A DNA stretch of 64,000 bases from Thiomicrorhabdus sp. Kp2 (lineage in GTDB: Bacteria; Pseudomonadota; Gammaproteobacteria; Thiomicrospirales; Thiomicrospiraceae): contig NZ_ARWI01000001.1 of NCBI RefSeq assembly GCF_000478585.1, positions 310,001 to 374,000 on the forward strand. Reading direction: 5' to 3'. Position numbers and translations under genes: made by a program. The notes beneath the pieces were generated by a model. It saw only the letters and a program-made list of their open reading frames with translations, was not told where the DNA came from and made no database searches. Positions 19,023 through 28,961 of this stretch are shown in pieces; position 1 is the first letter of the stretch, and each line of letters opens with the position of its first letter.

Positions 19023-20975
19023 TTATTTTTTCTTCTGGAATTGTTCCAGAATACTTGGATCTTCAAGAGTTGAAGTATCCTGTGTAATTTCTTCGCCCTT
19101 CGCAATCGTTCTTAATAAACGACGCATGATTTTACCTGAGCGAGTTTTTGGCAAGTTCGTGCCAAAACGAATATCATCTGGTTTTGCGATAGGACCAATT
19201 TCTTTTGCAACGTGTTCACGTAATTCTGCTATTAATACGGTACGAGCTTCACCTTTGGGAATATCAACATTCAATACCACAAATGCAGCTACAGCCTCAC
19301 CTTTAATATCATGAGGGCGACCAACAATCGCCGCCTCTGCAACCAAAGGGTGAGAAACAAGCGCAGATTCAATTTCCATCGTTCCTAAACGGTGACCAGA
19401 TACATTTAATACATCATCTACACGTCCAAGAATCCAGAAATAACCATCATCATCTTGATAAGCACTGTCACCCACCACATAATAAGGCACGCCTTCTAAT
19501 GGGAAGTAGGTACTCTTATAACGCGCTTCATCACCCCAAACATTACGAATCATTGATGGCCACGGTTTTTTAATAACTAAAAGACCACCCTGACCTTTAC
19601 CAAGTTCATTGCCTTCTTCATCCAAAATCGCCGCATCAATTCCAGGTAAAGGTTGAGTACATGAACCTGGCTTCAAAGGCGTTATTGGAAATGGAGCAAT
19701 CATATGCGCGCCCGTTTCCGTCTGCCACCAAGTATCAATAATTGGACATTCGCCACGGCCAATTACATCGTGATACCACATCCAAGCTTCAGGGTTAATT
19801 GGCTCACCAACCGTGCCCAATAAACGTAACTTAGTTAAGTCGTATTGGTTTGGTAAGTCCGCACCAAATTTCATTAGGGCGCGAATAGCTGTTGGCGCTG
19901 TATAGAAAACGGTTACGCCATGATTTTGGCAAACTTGCCAGAAACGTCCTGCATCAGGATAGGTAGGTACACCTTCAAACATAACAATCGTTGCGCCTAC
20001 AGATAATGGACCATAAGCAACATAAGAGTGACCTGTAATCCAGCCTACATCTGCAGTACACCAAAATACATCATCATCATTTAAGTCAAACATCCACTCA
20101 TTCGTTAAGTGGGCATTTAATAGATAACCGCCAGAGCTATGCTGTACACCTTTAGGTGTCCCTGTTGAGCCAGAAGTATAGAGTAAGAAAAGAGGATGTT
20201 CAGCATTCACGGGAACTGGGTCATGGTAGTTACTCATACCCGCTTCCGCTTCTAGCCAATCAATATCTCGCCCTTCTTTCATTGTGACTTCATCATCGGT
20301 ACGACGATAAACAATCACTTTTTTAACTTGATCACAACCTTTTGATAAGGCTTCATCCACAGCACCTTTAAGAGGAATCGTTTTACCACCACGACGACTT
20401 CCATTAGTCGTAATAACCAGTTTTGCTTCGGCATTTTCTATACGGTCACGTAAAGCTTCTGCTGAAAAACCACCAAAAACAACCGAATGGATTGCTCCAA
20501 CACGAGCACATGCTTGCATAGCAATAACCGCTTGTGGAATCATTGGCATATAGATAATCACGCGATCACCTTTCTCAACACCTTGAGCGGTTAGCGTATT
20601 AGCAAAACGACAAACTTGGTCGTGAAGTTCTTTATAGGTATAACGCTCTACATCACCTTGATCACCTTCAAAAATAATCGCAGTTTTATCACTTTTAGTT
20701 TCTAAGTGACGATCAATACAGTTATAGGAAACGTTCAATTCACCATCGGCGAACCATTTATAATGAGGTGCGTTAGATTCATCTAATCCAACGGTAAAAG
20801 GTTTTGTCCAAACTAGCTTTTCTTTTGCCAAATCAGACCAAAAGCCAACATGATCTTCACTTGCCTTAGCGCGCATTTCTGCCAACGTTTTTTCATTGAT
20901 TGCAACGCTCTTTTTAATTGCGTCTGAAGGTTGGAAAAGGCGTGTTTCGGTTAGTATAGATTCAATATTAGACAT
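19023..20975 (-). CDS. acs: Acetyl-CoA synthetase
   Basis: 650 residues from the ATG at 20975, which has AGGAG five bases upstream; an in-frame ATG at 21035 would add 20 residues with no support. Activates acetate to acetyl-CoA via acetyl-AMP. Motifs: [18 protein letters not shown] (P-loop, about 265-282), DTWWQTETG (A5), [15 protein letters not shown] (hinge), and [14 protein letters not shown] near the C-terminus with the lysine that is acetylated in the family. First gene of the acetate module; a weak inverted repeat (about 18949-18980) follows. Upstream region diverges from thpR. Confidence 0.97.
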   Translation of the reverse strand: MSNIESILTETRLFQPSDAIKKSVAINEKTLAEMRAKASEDHVGFWSDLAKEKLVWTKPFTVGLDESNAPHYKWFADGELNVSYNCIDRHLETKSDKTAIIFEGDQGDVERYTYKELHDQVCRFANTLTAQGVEKGDRVIIYMPMIPQAVIAMQACARVGAIHSVVFGGFSAEALRDRIENAEAKLVITTNGSRRGGKTIPLKGAVDEALSKGCDQVKKVIVYRRTDDEVTMKEGRDIDWLEAEAGMSNYHDPVPVNAEHPLFLLYTSGSTGTPKGVQHSSGGYLLNAHLTNEWMFDLNDDDVFWCTADVGWITGHSYVAYGPLSVGATIVMFEGVPTYPDAGRFWQVCQNHGVTVFYTAPTAIRALMKFGADLPNQYDLTKLRLLGTVGEPINPEAWMWYHDVIGRGECPIIDTWWQTETGAHMIAPFPITPLKPGSCTQPLPGIDAAILDEEGNELGKGQGGLLVIKKPWPSMIRNVWGDEARYKSTYFPLEGVPYYVVGDSAYQDDDGYFWILGRVDDVLNVSGHRLGTMEIESALVSHPLVAEAAIVGRPHDIKGEAVAAFVVLNVDIPKGEARTVLIAELREHVAKEIGPIAKPDDIRFGTNLPKTRSGKIMRRLLRTIAKGEEITQDTSTLEDPSILEQFQKKK

Positions 20976-21427
20976 GGCGTCTCCTACAATAATTATTCTC
21001 AATTGAGACAATTGCATGAAACGTATACGGTACAAAGGTGATGTAAGCTTCTCGGGATTGCCAAGAGTTATACAAGCCCGACTTTAGCATTCAGCGTCGA
21101 AACCTTCGTGTCCTTCAACGTCTTCGTGCTAAAGCCTCCTAATTATATTAGGATACTCGGACCAGCTACTTAGGACTTGGAGAATCACTTCAATTTTTTT
21201 TATGCGCTTTTTCGACTGCGCAGAAGTTAATGTGCAAAGTGTACCACCGTATTTTTAAATTTAAAGAGGAATTGACACTTTTATTAGATAGAAATAAAAC
21301 GATACTAAACAAAATTTTCTTATACCTCAGAGGTTAGACCTCCTTATTTTTATCAATTCCTTTAATCCTCTAAACTAAAGCTTTAAACTAAAGTTTTACA
21401 AATTTAATTTCATAAAAAAGAAATAAC
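20976..21427. other. Divergent intergenic region acs / thpR
   Basis: 452 bases without a supportable gene. Contains a degenerate CACGAAG-type repeat at about 21104-21140 (minus orientation, two CTTCGTG units) and AT-rich DNA toward thpR with a possible sigma-70 promoter. Nothing else recognised. Confidence 0.6.
21272..21300 (+). promoter_or_regulatory. Possible sigma-70 promoter upstream of thpR
   Basis: A perfect TTGACA (21272-21277) with a 17-base spacer to TAAAAC. The -10 is weak; no transcript data. Confidence 0.35.
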
Positions 21428-22003
21428 ATGAGAGCTTTCATTGCCTTACCTATTGATTCAGTCACAACAACAAAACTGAATACTGCTGTTAGCTTGTTAA
21501 AAAAGCAGGCCTGGTCAAATCATATTAGATGGTTTCCTGCATCCAACTATCATGTCACCATACAATTTTTAGGAAGTCGGTTAGAAACCAACAAGGTCAA
21601 TGAAATTGTAAATTCAATAGATAACTGGTCTATTTCTGAATCCATTCCTTCATCACGTATCAAGATATCAGGGATTACACTTTTTCCAAGCGAACAATCT
21701 GCCCATACTATTGTGGCCTCGATACAACTAGACGATTTTCTCGTACACATAGCCTCACTAATTGAAAACCAACTGAAATCTATTGGTTTAATGAAATCAC
21801 AACAGGATTTTAGGCCACACATTAGCCTTGGTAGAATCGAGGGACAAACTGATTTAACAAGCCTAACCATTCCTGCAGAGCTTGCCTATTTTAAAAATAC
21901 TTGGCTTAATATCGACTCAGTCATCTTATATCAAAGTGAATTAACTCAAACCTCTCCAATTTACACGCCCCTTAAAACCATTTATTTACATCCTAAAAGT
22001 TAA
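21428..22003 (+). CDS. thpR: RNA 2',3'-cyclic phosphodiesterase
   Basis: 191 residues of the 2H phosphoesterase family. Two H-x-T/S-x motifs are present at the expected spacing: HVTI (about residue 42) and HISL (about residue 129), together with RAFIALPI at the N-terminus and FRPHISLGR. Family members (ThpR/LigT) open 2',3'-cyclic phosphates and ligate tRNA halves in vitro; the physiological role is unclear. It is followed 12 bases later by the nitroreductase gene, so probably a two-gene unit. A palindrome variant (GCAGGCCTGGT) is in the codons KQAWS. Confidence 0.9.
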   Translation: MRAFIALPIDSVTTTKLNTAVSLLKKQAWSNHIRWFPASNYHVTIQFLGSRLETNKVNEIVNSIDNWSISESIPSSRIKISGITLFPSEQSAHTIVASIQLDDFLVHIASLIENQLKSIGLMKSQQDFRPHISLGRIEGQTDLTSLTIPAELAYFKNTWLNIDSVILYQSELTQTSPIYTPLKTIYLHPKS

Positions 22004-22015
22004 AAAGAAAAAATT

Positions 22016-22681
22016 ATGAACGTTAGCCAAGCCATTAAACAACGACAGTCAATTAGAGCCTATACCAGCAAATCCGTTGATGAGGATATTATTACTTCTA
22101 TCCTAGAAACGTCTAAATATGCGCCTTCAGGTGTGAATACTCAGCCTTGGCAAGTCTGTATCGTAAAAGGAAAAACTAAGCATCGACTAGCAGAAAAGAT
22201 GATTGAAGCATTTAGAACAAAAAAGACCGAATCCATGGATTATCAATACTATCCAACTGAATGGGTTTCTCCCTATAAAGATCGGAGAGTAGAAACAGGT
22301 TCTAAGCTTTACCAAGCCCTAGAGATCAAACGTGAAGATAAAGAAAAACGCCTTTTGCAATGGGAAGCCAACTATAAGGCCTTTGATGCACCTGTTATGC
22401 TTTTGTTTTTTATTGATGAAGTCTTAGATACTGGCTCATTTTTAGATTATGGTATGTTTCTACAAAACATAATGTTACTGGCTGAGGAGCATGGACTGGC
22501 AACCTGTCCTCAGGGTGCTTTGGGGGAGTTTCCTTCAATTGTAAAAAAAGAGCTTAATATAGACTCTTCGAAAAAACTCATTGGCGGAATGGCATTAGGT
22601 TATAAAGATGAAACCCACCCTGTTAACCAATACAGAACAAGCCGAATTGAGCTTGATGAATTTTGTACTTTTTACGAGTAA
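22016..22681 (+). CDS. Nitroreductase-family flavoprotein
   Basis: 221 residues. The FMN-binding signature RQSIRAYTSKSVD at residues 10-22 and APSGVNTQPWQV at about 37-48, plus GLATCPQGALGEFP near residue 165, place it in the nitroreductase superfamily (FMN-dependent NAD(P)H oxidoreductases). Substrate unknown; cytoplasmic, probably dimeric. It lies 12 bases after thpR and converges on the tandem repeat and the next minus-strand gene. Confidence 0.88.
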   Translation: MNVSQAIKQRQSIRAYTSKSVDEDIITSILETSKYAPSGVNTQPWQVCIVKGKTKHRLAEKMIEAFRTKKTESMDYQYYPTEWVSPYKDRRVETGSKLYQALEIKREDKEKRLLQWEANYKAFDAPVMLLFFIDEVLDTGSFLDYGMFLQNIMLLAEEHGLATCPQGALGEFPSIVKKELNIDSSKKLIGGMALGYKDETHPVNQYRTSRIELDEFCTFYE

Positions 22682-22724
22682 AAAATTAAATTGAAAACGA
22701 TGCAATTTAATTGTATTAGCGAGC

Positions 22725-22814
22725 TTTTAATTAGTTTTAATTAGTTTTAATTAGTTTTAATTAGTTTTAATTAGTTTTAATTAGTTTTAATTAGTTTTAA
22801 TTAGTTTTAATTAA
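22725..22814. repeat. 10-bp tandem repeat (TTAGTTTTAA), about 9 copies
   Basis: Eight perfect consecutive TTAGTTTTAA units from 22731 to 22810, with partial units on both sides. It lies between convergent genes and overlaps the last codons of the 125-residue minus-strand gene (stop at 22797). The period matches one helical turn. Copy number is likely to vary between strains. Confidence 0.97.
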
Positions 22815-23174
22815 TTTTTTATACCACAAAGCAAAGGTTGTAGCATTTTCTTCTAAAAAAATGAGTACTTCATCTATCGTTGCATCTTGCATATCCAACG
22901 TAAATTTGACCATATAATTAAGTTGAGCTAGGTGCTCCGCTGTTAAATGACTACCTAAATGTATTTTAGAAAATTTAGTCAAAATGACCGCATTCAAAAC
23001 CCTCTTCCACTGTTCATCACTCAATGAATAAGCTTTTTCATAAACTTCAGAAATACTTTTCAAACGACTTTCAACCAACTCATCTATATTCTCTTTCAAA
23101 TACAGTTCACTGGCTGCAGGCCTGAGTGAAGGAGGTAAAGCATTCATAAAATTTGTTTCAACTTGATGAGCCAT
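22797..23174 (-). CDS. Hypothetical protein
   Basis: 125 residues, predicted mostly helical, with no signal peptide, membrane segment or motif I recognise. Composition is acidic in the middle (LYLKENIDELVESRL) and hydrophobic toward the C-terminus (VLIFLEENATTFALWYKKL). The final codons (Lys-Leu-Ile-Lys-Thr-Asn) run into the 10-bp tandem repeat, so changes in repeat number would alter only the extreme C-terminus. It is followed in the opposite direction by the nitroreductase gene and preceded by a PilZ-like gene on the same strand, 80 bases upstream. Real gene likely but function unknown. Confidence 0.6.
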   Translation of the reverse strand: MAHQVETNFMNALPPSLRPAASELYLKENIDELVESRLKSISEVYEKAYSLSDEQWKRVLNAVILTKFSKIHLGSHLTAEHLAQLNYMVKFTLDMQDATIDEVLIFLEENATTFALWYKKLIKTN

Positions 23175-23199
23175 TCAATTTTCCATATAAATTTAAAGA

Positions 23200-23214
23200 G
23201 AGACCTTTGCACGA
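23200..23214. repeat. Solo end resembling the MITE terminal repeat
   Basis: GAGACCTTTGCACGA matches the outer terminal repeat of the element at 57760-57920 except for one base (T for A). No partner end is found nearby, so it may be a remnant or chance. Confidence 0.4.
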
Positions 23215-23254
23215 TTGAGTTCTCAAAGAAAAAGCAATTACCAACCTTATTTCA

Positions 23255-24220
23255 CTAAAAACTTGCTAAAAACTGATGATTTAAACAGTGCGCATTCATT
23301 TTATCGAGCTGGTATTTCTCTATCTCCATTTCCAAAAAAGCCTGGTCTTGAGAGTGTGGAAACTGAAAATAAAAAGCATTCAACTCTGCAGCTTTACTCT
23401 GAACTGTCTCATAGCGTGCAAAAGTCGTTTTAACCTCCATCACTCGATCATGCCCATCAAAATAAACCCTCGACTTTAGTGGCTTACCAGGTAAAAAGCG
23501 TTTTGGATATAAGGCGGCAATCCCTCCTGCACTGATATTGACCTGTCTTTTTTCCCAAGCTTTAGGGTTTTCAAGTGAAAAATAATCTAAGTTAATTTCT
23601 TGAAAAGCGTAACAGTAATCACTCACTAATTCATTCATAAAATAGATGGATTGTACCAACGGAATTTTTTGAAAAGAAGGTTGGCTGAATTTCTTAGTCA
23701 TCTCATCAATTTTAAATTTATGACCTTCTGGATTGAAACTATGGTATTTCTGAGATGTCGATTTATGTAATGAAACAAACAGCAATCTAAAAAAGTGAGT
23801 CAATTTCTTTTCCATTTCAAAAAGGAAATTGTGTGTTTTGGGTGCAGGTTCTTCTAAACTGGAGATAAGACCAATGGTTTTTAAGTTTGTTGTGATTTTT
23901 TCTAGCATTTTTTCATCATTTAATGGGTTTCTACCACGCGAAACCATCTCCACTGAGGCTCCTAAAACCTCTGCAGCATCCGCCATCTGAAGAAACACAG
24001 GCTCTAAAATATCCTTTTGCTCCTGAATATGATTAACCCAATAAATCAACTGCTTATGATCACGCTTTATTTTATTTTTAACACTACTTGGAAAATAATC
24101 TATTCCTAAAGCAAAAATCTCTAAATCAGTTATCGGTTTTTCAGGCGTAATGAAGAGCCTCACTGGCATTTCTACACGTGGAAATCTTCTTAATTCTTTT
24201 TTTTCAAACCAAGCTGCCAC
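23255..24220 (-). CDS. PilZ-like protein with separated c-di-GMP-binding motifs
   Basis: 321 residues, no signal peptide. The N-terminus has LRRFPRVEMPVRLF, an RxxxR motif in the setting that begins PilZ domains, while the second PilZ motif, NISAGGI ((D/N)xSxxG), comes only at about residue 232, followed by a beta-rich stretch (KSRVYFDGHDRVMEVKTTFAR). About 200 mostly helical residues are thus inserted between the two motifs, or the N-terminal match is accidental. If PilZ, it would bind cyclic-di-GMP, fitting the EAL and GGDEF proteins elsewhere in the window. Function otherwise unknown. Confidence 0.5.
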   Translation of the reverse strand: MAAWFEKKELRRFPRVEMPVRLFITPEKPITDLEIFALGIDYFPSSVKNKIKRDHKQLIYWVNHIQEQKDILEPVFLQMADAAEVLGASVEMVSRGRNPLNDEKMLEKITTNLKTIGLISSLEEPAPKTHNFLFEMEKKLTHFFRLLFVSLHKSTSQKYHSFNPEGHKFKIDEMTKKFSQPSFQKIPLVQSIYFMNELVSDYCYAFQEINLDYFSLENPKAWEKRQVNISAGGIAALYPKRFLPGKPLKSRVYFDGHDRVMEVKTTFARYETVQSKAAELNAFYFQFPHSQDQAFLEMEIEKYQLDKMNAHCLNHQFLASF

Positions 24221-24330
24221 TCTATCTCCTTACCCATCCATGTATATTGACGTCGATAACAAAATGTCGATAACAAAAATTACAACCATTGAACAAATTT
24301 ACCACAAAGCGTTCAAAAAAATTAATCGAC

Positions 24331-27300
24331 TTACACCACAACCTGTGGGCTCCAACCTTGAGCATTCAAAGCCTCAATCAAATCATCATCTGGAAAGAAC
24401 TGTTTTTCTGAACTTGTTTTCATCTGAACCGTAGCGAACTCATTCGTATAATCAACAACTAATGGCAAGCCATTTTCAGTTTGGTATGCACCAAGCAGAA
24501 GCTGTAATTCAGAGACTTTATTTAAAGAAAGCTCTCTTCCGTTCGTATTCACCGTTAACTTTATCGCACGAGCTTTTTCTACACGAGCCTCAGCCAAACT
24601 AACAACTTGCTCAGCATCCAACTTAATTCCACCATTAAAGGTGTCCTCGCTGACTTCGCCATGAACCATAACGACCATATCGGTTTTAATATTATCTTTA
24701 ATCGCTTCATACACCGCTGGACGCATCACAACTTCAAGCCTAGCAGTCTTGTCATCCAAAGCCATAAAGCCCATTCTCGAACCGCTTTTAGTCGTTTTAT
24801 TACGCAACTCAACAACCAGGCCTGCTGCTGAAACCTTTTTCCATTTTTCTGGGCGTAAACTGGCTAATTTATTCGGCACTAATGTGGCTAATTCTTGTTG
24901 ATACAAGTCAATTGGGTGGCCAGTGATATACAGACCCAAAGTCTCTTTTTCACCCGCTAAACGCAGTTTTTCTGGCATTTCTGCCACATCCAATAACTTT
25001 GATTCGCCAGACTCTTCAACAGAGAGCATATCGCCAAACAGGTCGTTTTGACCCACTTCATCGTTTTTATGCTGTTGTTCCGCTTGTTTAAGCGCCATAG
25101 GAATACTTTCAAGCATCGCATTTCGGTTATCGTGTAGCTCGTCAAACGCCCCCGAGCGAACCAAAGCCTCAATCACACGCTTATTGGCTTTTTTACCTGC
25201 TCGCAAACAAAAATCAAACAGGTCGGTATAAGCACCGTTGGTTTCACGTTCTTCAATCACGCCTTCAAGTGCGGCTTCACCCACCCCTTTTATTCCGCCC
25301 AGACCATAATTTACCGTACGCTCACCGTACGGTTTAAAATGAATTTGACCCGTATTAATGTTCGGCTGTAAAACACTTAATCCCATTGCATAACACTCAT
25401 TTACCATATGCACCACTTTTTCAGTGTTATCCATATCAGATGAAATCTGTGCCGCCATAAACTCTGCAGGGTAATGCGTTTTTAGCCAAGCCGATTGGTA
25501 CGAAACTAAGGCATATGCCGCCGAGTGAGATTTATTGAAACCGTAACCTGCGAATTTCTCAACCAAGTCAAAGATTTTCATGGCGAGTTCGCCATCTACA
25601 CCATTTTTAATCGCCCCCTCTTGAAAGACAGAACGTTGTTTAGCCATCTCTTCGGGTTTTTTCTTACCCATAGCACGACGAAGCATATCAGCGCCACCTA
25701 GCGTATAGCCCGCTAGAATCTGTGCAATTTGCATGACCTGCTCTTGGTATAAAATAACCCCATAGGTTGGTGACAGCGTCTCTTTTAAAGATTCATGCTG
25801 CCACTGAGCATCAGGGTAAGAGACCTTTTCTCTTCCGTGCTTACGGGCGATAAAGTTATCCACCATCCCCGACTCAAGCGGCCCTGGTCTAAACAAGGCT
25901 ACCAAGGCGATAATATCTTCAAAACAGTCTGGTCGTAACTTAACAATCAGGCTCTGCATCCCACTTGATTCGAGCTGGAACACCCCTGTTGTTTTACCTG
26001 TTTGAATCAAATCAAAGGTTGGCTGATCATCTAATGGGATTCGGGCGATATCAACAAACCCTTCTTCACCTGGTTTTTTATGGCCGTTAATCGACTGTAA
26101 CGCCCAGTCAATAATCGTTAAGGTACGTAAACCCAAGAAATCGAATTTAACCAGGCCTGCATATTCAACATCGTTTTTATCGAGCTGGGTGACCACACTT
26201 GAACCATCTGGTTCACATAAAACAGGGCAAAAATGGTCTAGCGGTTTAGGGCCAATAACCACACCACCCGCATGTTTACCTGTATTACGAACTGTCCCCT
26301 CTAGCTTTAAAGCAAGCTCAAGCAGTTGGCGAGCGTCATCGTCATTATCGTATTTATTTTGTAACTCTTCTTCTTTCTCAAGTGCTTCTGCAAGCTTGAT
26401 ACCTAGCTCATTAGGAATCAGTTTGGCAATCCCATCAACCACGCCATAACCAAGTCCTAATACTCGCCCTACATCTCGCACTACTGCTTTTGCCGCCATG
26501 GTTCCATAAGTCACAATCTGTGATACATGGTCACGCCCATAATGACGAGAAACGTAATCAATCACCTCATCACGGCGATCCATACAGAAATCGACATCGA
26601 AATCGGGCATAGAGACACGTTCTGGGTTTAAGAAACGCTCGAAAAGCAAATCGTACTGAATAGGATCAAGGTCGGTGATTTTTAGGGCATAGGCCACCAA
26701 TGAACCTGCACCAGAACCACGACCTGGACCCACTGGAATAAGTTGGTTTTTACCCCATTGAATAAAGTCGGCAACGATTAGGAAGTAACCAGGAAACCCC
26801 ATTTGCAGAATAATATCTAACTCAAATTTGATTCTGGCGTAATACTCTTCATGTTTTTTTGCAAACTCTTCTTTAGAAAGGTGACCAAATAAAAACGCTA
26901 AACGCTCATCCAACCCTTTATGACTCTCCTCTACAAAGAACTCATCCATCGTCATGCCTTCTGGCACTGGAAAATCGGGTAAGAAGTAGGTTCCTAACGT
27001 TAAATCAAGACTACAGCGTTTTGCCACTTCTACGGTGTTACTAATCGCTTCTGGTATATCCGAAAACAGCTCAACCATTTCTTCGGTCGTTTTAAAATAT
27101 TGCTCTTCAGAGTAACGTTTAGGGCGGTTTTGGTCTTCTAGAACATAACCATCGTGAATACAGGTTCTGACTTCATGTGCCTCAAAATCTTCAGGTTTGG
27201 CAAAACGCACATCATTCGTTGCTACTACAGGCACCTCATAGCGAATAGCGACGTCTACCGCTTGTGCAATATAAGCCTCTTCATTCTCTCTTTTGGTACG

Positions 27301-27813
27301 CACCAGCTCGATATAAAAACGGTCTTCAAAGTGAGTAAGCCACCACTTCATTCGGCTGGCGACAAGGTTCGGTTTTTCGGCCAATAAAGCTTGGCCGATA
27401 TCACCTTCGCGTCCACCTGACAATACAATCAAGCCATCATTAAATTCAGCTAACCATTCACGTTTAATCAAAGCCTGCATATTGTTTTTATAGAGCTTTT
27501 GGTTATGCAAATAACTTTGAGAAATAATGTGTGATAAGTTCAGATAACCTTGCGGGTTTTGGCATAAAAGAACAACTTTAGACACCTCTGCACTTTCATC
27601 TTCAATCAGCACATCAGCCCCAATAATGGGTTTAATCCCTGCCCCCATCGCCGCACCGTAATACTTAACTAATGCAAATAGGTTATTTTGGTCGGTTAAA
27701 GCCATTGCTGGCTGCTCACAGCCTTTAATCAATGAGATGAGTGGTTTAATTCCTAAGGTACTATCAACAACAGAGTACTCAGAGTGAACATGAAGATGAA
27801 CAAATTGGGTCAT
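24331..27813 (-). CDS. dnaE: DNA polymerase III alpha subunit
   Basis: 1160 residues, identical in length to E. coli DnaE. PHP domain at the N-terminus (HVHSEYSVVDSTLGI), polymerase catalytic aspartates in PDFDVDFCMDRRDEVIDYV (about 400-418), the third in the KFDFLGLRTL region, a helix-hairpin-helix segment (NYGLGGIKGVGEAAL), then the OB-fold (VAGLVVELRNKTTKSGSRMGFM type) and the tau-binding C-terminus. Replicative polymerase of the chromosome. It diverges from aat; a palindrome copy sits in the shared upstream region and two truncated copies are inside the gene. Confidence 0.98.
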   Translation of the reverse strand: MTQFVHLHVHSEYSVVDSTLGIKPLISLIKGCEQPAMALTDQNNLFALVKYYGAAMGAGIKPIIGADVLIEDESAEVSKVVLLCQNPQGYLNLSHIISQSYLHNQKLYKNNMQALIKREWLAEFNDGLIVLSGGREGDIGQALLAEKPNLVASRMKWWLTHFEDRFYIELVRTKRENEEAYIAQAVDVAIRYEVPVVATNDVRFAKPEDFEAHEVRTCIHDGYVLEDQNRPKRYSEEQYFKTTEEMVELFSDIPEAISNTVEVAKRCSLDLTLGTYFLPDFPVPEGMTMDEFFVEESHKGLDERLAFLFGHLSKEEFAKKHEEYYARIKFELDIILQMGFPGYFLIVADFIQWGKNQLIPVGPGRGSGAGSLVAYALKITDLDPIQYDLLFERFLNPERVSMPDFDVDFCMDRRDEVIDYVSRHYGRDHVSQIVTYGTMAAKAVVRDVGRVLGLGYGVVDGIAKLIPNELGIKLAEALEKEEELQNKYDNDDDARQLLELALKLEGTVRNTGKHAGGVVIGPKPLDHFCPVLCEPDGSSVVTQLDKNDVEYAGLVKFDFLGLRTLTIIDWALQSINGHKKPGEEGFVDIARIPLDDQPTFDLIQTGKTTGVFQLESSGMQSLIVKLRPDCFEDIIALVALFRPGPLESGMVDNFIARKHGREKVSYPDAQWQHESLKETLSPTYGVILYQEQVMQIAQILAGYTLGGADMLRRAMGKKKPEEMAKQRSVFQEGAIKNGVDGELAMKIFDLVEKFAGYGFNKSHSAAYALVSYQSAWLKTHYPAEFMAAQISSDMDNTEKVVHMVNECYAMGLSVLQPNINTGQIHFKPYGERTVNYGLGGIKGVGEAALEGVIEERETNGAYTDLFDFCLRAGKKANKRVIEALVRSGAFDELHDNRNAMLESIPMALKQAEQQHKNDEVGQNDLFGDMLSVEESGESKLLDVAEMPEKLRLAGEKETLGLYITGHPIDLYQQELATLVPNKLASLRPEKWKKVSAAGLVVELRNKTTKSGSRMGFMALDDKTARLEVVMRPAVYEAIKDNIKTDMVVMVHGEVSEDTFNGGIKLDAEQVVSLAEARVEKARAIKLTVNTNGRELSLNKVSELQLLLGAYQTENGLPLVVDYTNEFATVQMKTSSEKQFFPDDDLIEALNAQGWSPQVVV

Positions 27814-27857
27814 AGAACAGGGTCAACTTTGCTTTTATTCTTTATTTGAACCGTCTT

Positions 27858-27869
27858 ACCAGGCCTGGT
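27858..27869. repeat. ACCAGGCCTGGT palindrome, copy 6
   Basis: Exact copy extended to CTTACCAGGCCTGGTAAG, 45 bases upstream of the dnaE start in the divergent dnaE/aat region. Confidence 0.9.
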
Positions 27870-28039
27870 AAGTCAAATTAGGTTACTACCGAGAAAAAGA
27901 CAACTTCTATTTCGGATTATTAACACAGTTCAAAAAGGGTTATGTTTTGAATTGTGATATTCTATCGCATATTACAAAATCTCGGCGACAAGTTGCCTTA
28001 AATAACAACCAATAATCACTAAATATTTTAATACGCCCT

Positions 28040-28849
28040 ATGACAGACCAGCCTAATCATGTGCCATTTTGGCTCGATGAACAACCTGTAACTTTTCCTC
28101 CTAGCCACCTTGCCATGAAAGAGCCTGATGGTTTATTGGCAGTTGGAGGGGATTTAACACCAGAATGGCTTTTAATGGCGTACAGCAGAGGGATATTTCC
28201 TTGGTTTAACCCTGGCGAACCCATTCTTTGGTGGACACCCAATCCAAGAAGTGTGTTATTGATTGAGCAGGTAAAAATCAGCAAAAGTTTACGCAAGACA
28301 ATCAATAAACATCACCAAGCTGAGACTTTGAAGGTAACATTTGACCAAGACTTCAAATCCGTTATGAAAGCCTGCTCCGAAGTCCCTAGAGAAGGTCAAG
28401 ATGGCACTTGGATAACAGAGCAAATGCTTTCTGCCTACACCCATCTACATAATTCTGGTCATGCGCATTCCGTAGAGGTTTGGCATCAAAACCAGTTAGT
28501 GGGTGGTCTTTATGGTGTAGCGATTGGTAAAATGTTTTATGGCGAATCCATGTTTGCCAAAATGACCGACACCTCAAAAATTGCGCTGATTGCCCTTGCT
28601 CTTCAATTAAAGGAGTGGGGATTTGAGTTGATTGATACTCAAATTGAAACACCTCATTTAAACAGTTTAGGTGCACAAACCATTTCCAGAACTCACTTTG
28701 AGAAACGAATTTCTGAATTGACGAATCAAAGCTTTCCTCCTTCCACATGGAGTTTAAACCCAAATTGGCCTGAGTGGATTCAAGCGCACGAACAGGCTCA
28801 CCCCTCAAAAAAGTCCATTTCTAATCAGACCAATCAAACCATTAAATAA
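28040..28849 (+). CDS. aat: Leucyl/phenylalanyl-tRNA-protein transferase
   Basis: 269 residues. Adds Leu or Phe to proteins with N-terminal Arg or Lys, making them ClpS/ClpAP substrates. The signature FPPSHLAMKEPDGLLAVGGDL, YSRGIFPWF, ILWWTPNPRSVL and GGLYGVAIGKMFYGESMF blocks are all present. The C-terminus is longer than usual by a polar tail (about 25 residues). Its functional partners clpS and clpA are about 8 kb away in this same window. Confidence 0.96.
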   Translation: MTDQPNHVPFWLDEQPVTFPPSHLAMKEPDGLLAVGGDLTPEWLLMAYSRGIFPWFNPGEPILWWTPNPRSVLLIEQVKISKSLRKTINKHHQAETLKVTFDQDFKSVMKACSEVPREGQDGTWITEQMLSAYTHLHNSGHAHSVEVWHQNQLVGGLYGVAIGKMFYGESMFAKMTDTSKIALIALALQLKEWGFELIDTQIETPHLNSLGAQTISRTHFEKRISELTNQSFPPSTWSLNPNWPEWIQAHEQAHPSKKSISNQTNQTIK

Positions 28850-28961
28850 ATAACCAGGCCTATCAACAATTCTGTTTTTCTTGTTTTACTTGTGAGCTGT
28901 AGAATAAGACCTAAGATTTCTTTTACCTGATTTAAAAAGAGAGCTAATAAGAGGTATTTTG

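Noticed and set aside
22725-22814. CRISPR array
   Set aside because: The repeat is continuous with a 10-base period and no spacers; no cas genes. No other CRISPR-like pattern was seen, and the 3x37-bp repeat also lacks spacers.
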